A stretch of DNA of 5,810 nt from Rickettsiaceae bacterium (GTDB lineage: Bacteria > Pseudomonadota > Alphaproteobacteria > Rickettsiales > Rickettsiaceae). Shown piece by piece: positions 5,291 through 5,810 of this stretch. A program made the translations under genes and the position numbers. The stretch's first letter is position 1. Each line of letters opens with the position of its first letter. The notes below the pieces were generated by a model. It saw only the letters and a list, made by a program, of their open reading frames with translations, made no database searches and was not told the origin of the DNA. The stretch covers positions 1 through 5,810 of the forward strand of contig JAIOYD010000107.1 of assembly GCA_021741285.1 (NCBI GenBank), written 5' to 3'.

Positions 5291-5810
5291 ATGACCATGC
5301 AACTAATAGAATTTTCTTACCTTGTTTCAGCTATATGCTTCATTTTTGCTTTGAAAGGTTTATCTTCACCAAAATCTGCAAGAATAGGGAGTTATATAGG
5401 TATGATAGGTATGGCTATAGCACTTATAGCGACTTTTAATTTACCAGCCTTTGCTCAAAAAACAGCCCTCATTATTACTATAGTTTTAGGAGGAGGAGTC
5501 GGTGGAGTGATAGCCAAGAGAATCCCCATGACTGCTATGCCGCAGCTTGTTGCTGGCTTTCATTCATTAGTAGGTTTAGCAGCCGTATTAGTAGCATTTG
5601 GTGCTTTAATTTCACCAGAGAATTTTGGTATTGGCGAAAAAGGAGGGATCCCCGTCGGAGCACTCATAGAGATGTCATTGGGTGCTGCTATTGGTGCTCT
5701 TACATTTAGTGGGTCATTAATTGCTTTTGGAAAGTTGCAAGGATTAATTGGCGCTAGACCAATGAAATTCGTGGGTCAGCAGTATGTATGTCTACTGCTT
5801 AGTGTAATGC
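5291..5810 (+). CDS. pntB: NAD(P) transhydrogenase subunit beta (PntB), N-terminal part, cut by the window edge
   Basis: PntB supplies most of the membrane domain and the NADP(H)-binding domain III of transhydrogenase. I translated an open frame from the ATG at 5291 to the end of the window: 173 codons plus one base, no stop. It contains LKGLSSPKSARIGSYIGMIG (21-40), a glycine-rich segment GGGVGGVIAKRIPMTAMPQL (67-86), FHSLVGLAAVLVAFGAL (90-106) and SLGAAIGALTFSGSLIAFGK (129-148), all characteristic of PntB. H91 matches the conserved E. coli beta-His91 implicated in proton translocation. Several hydrophobic segments are evident. Codon 3 is also ATG, so the start could be two codons later; no Shine-Dalgarno decides it. 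The 15-base gap after pntAB indicates cotranscription. Domain III lies beyond the edge. Confidence 0.95.
   Translation, partial: MTMQLIEFSYLVSAICFIFALKGLSSPKSARIGSYIGMIGMAIALIATFNLPAFAQKTALIITIVLGGGVGGVIAKRIPMTAMPQLVAGFHSLVGLAAVLVAFGALISPENFGIGEKGGIPVGALIEMSLGAAIGALTFSGSLIAFGKLQGLIGARPMKFVGQQYVCLLLSVM

Overview
This AT-rich window looks like chromosome from an alphaproteobacterium of the Rickettsiales, most likely Rickettsiaceae. The evidence is the protein style (the RecR segments around '[13 protein letters not shown]' and '[20 protein letters not shown]', DnaX beginning near 'YIPFARKYR'), the three-gene alphaproteobacterial transhydrogenase, the AT-rich composition and the scarcity of Shine-Dalgarno sequences. 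The family assignment is from memory of these proteins; no search was run.

Minus-strand block (about 3650 down to 1). In transcription order it holds lolA (lipoprotein carrier), a 4.5S signal recognition particle RNA (ffs) with its own promoter, dnaX (clamp-loader tau subunit), a ybaB/EbfC-family nucleoid protein gene, and recR (recombination mediator). The last three genes are separated by only 16 and 21 bases and are probably one operon. SRP RNA - dnaX - ybaB - recR is an old gene order, also found in Bacillus subtilis (scr-dnaX-yaaK-recR). Downstream of recR lies about 250 bases with no clear gene. It carries a start-less, peptide-like remnant with imperfect dyad symmetry, a weak terminator-like hairpin, and, at the left edge, an extended -10 promoter lying inside the loop of a perfect 11-bp inverted repeat, just before what may be the first six codons of another minus-strand gene.

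Plus-strand block (3618 to the right edge). pntAA, pntAB and the first 173 codons of pntB encode the proton-translocating NAD(P) transhydrogenase: a soluble NAD(H)-binding domain, a small membrane domain, and the membrane plus NADP(H)-binding subunit. Together they use the proton gradient to make NADPH from NADH. pntB runs off the window.

The lolA and pnt blocks diverge from a 92-base gap in which I read two face-to-face sigma70-like promoters occupying almost exactly the same 34 bases. The genes themselves are ordinary housekeeping genes and I see no sign of a new multi-gene system. The points worth a second look are regulatory: the overlapping divergent promoters, the promoter-in-a-hairpin at the left edge, and the remnant beside it.
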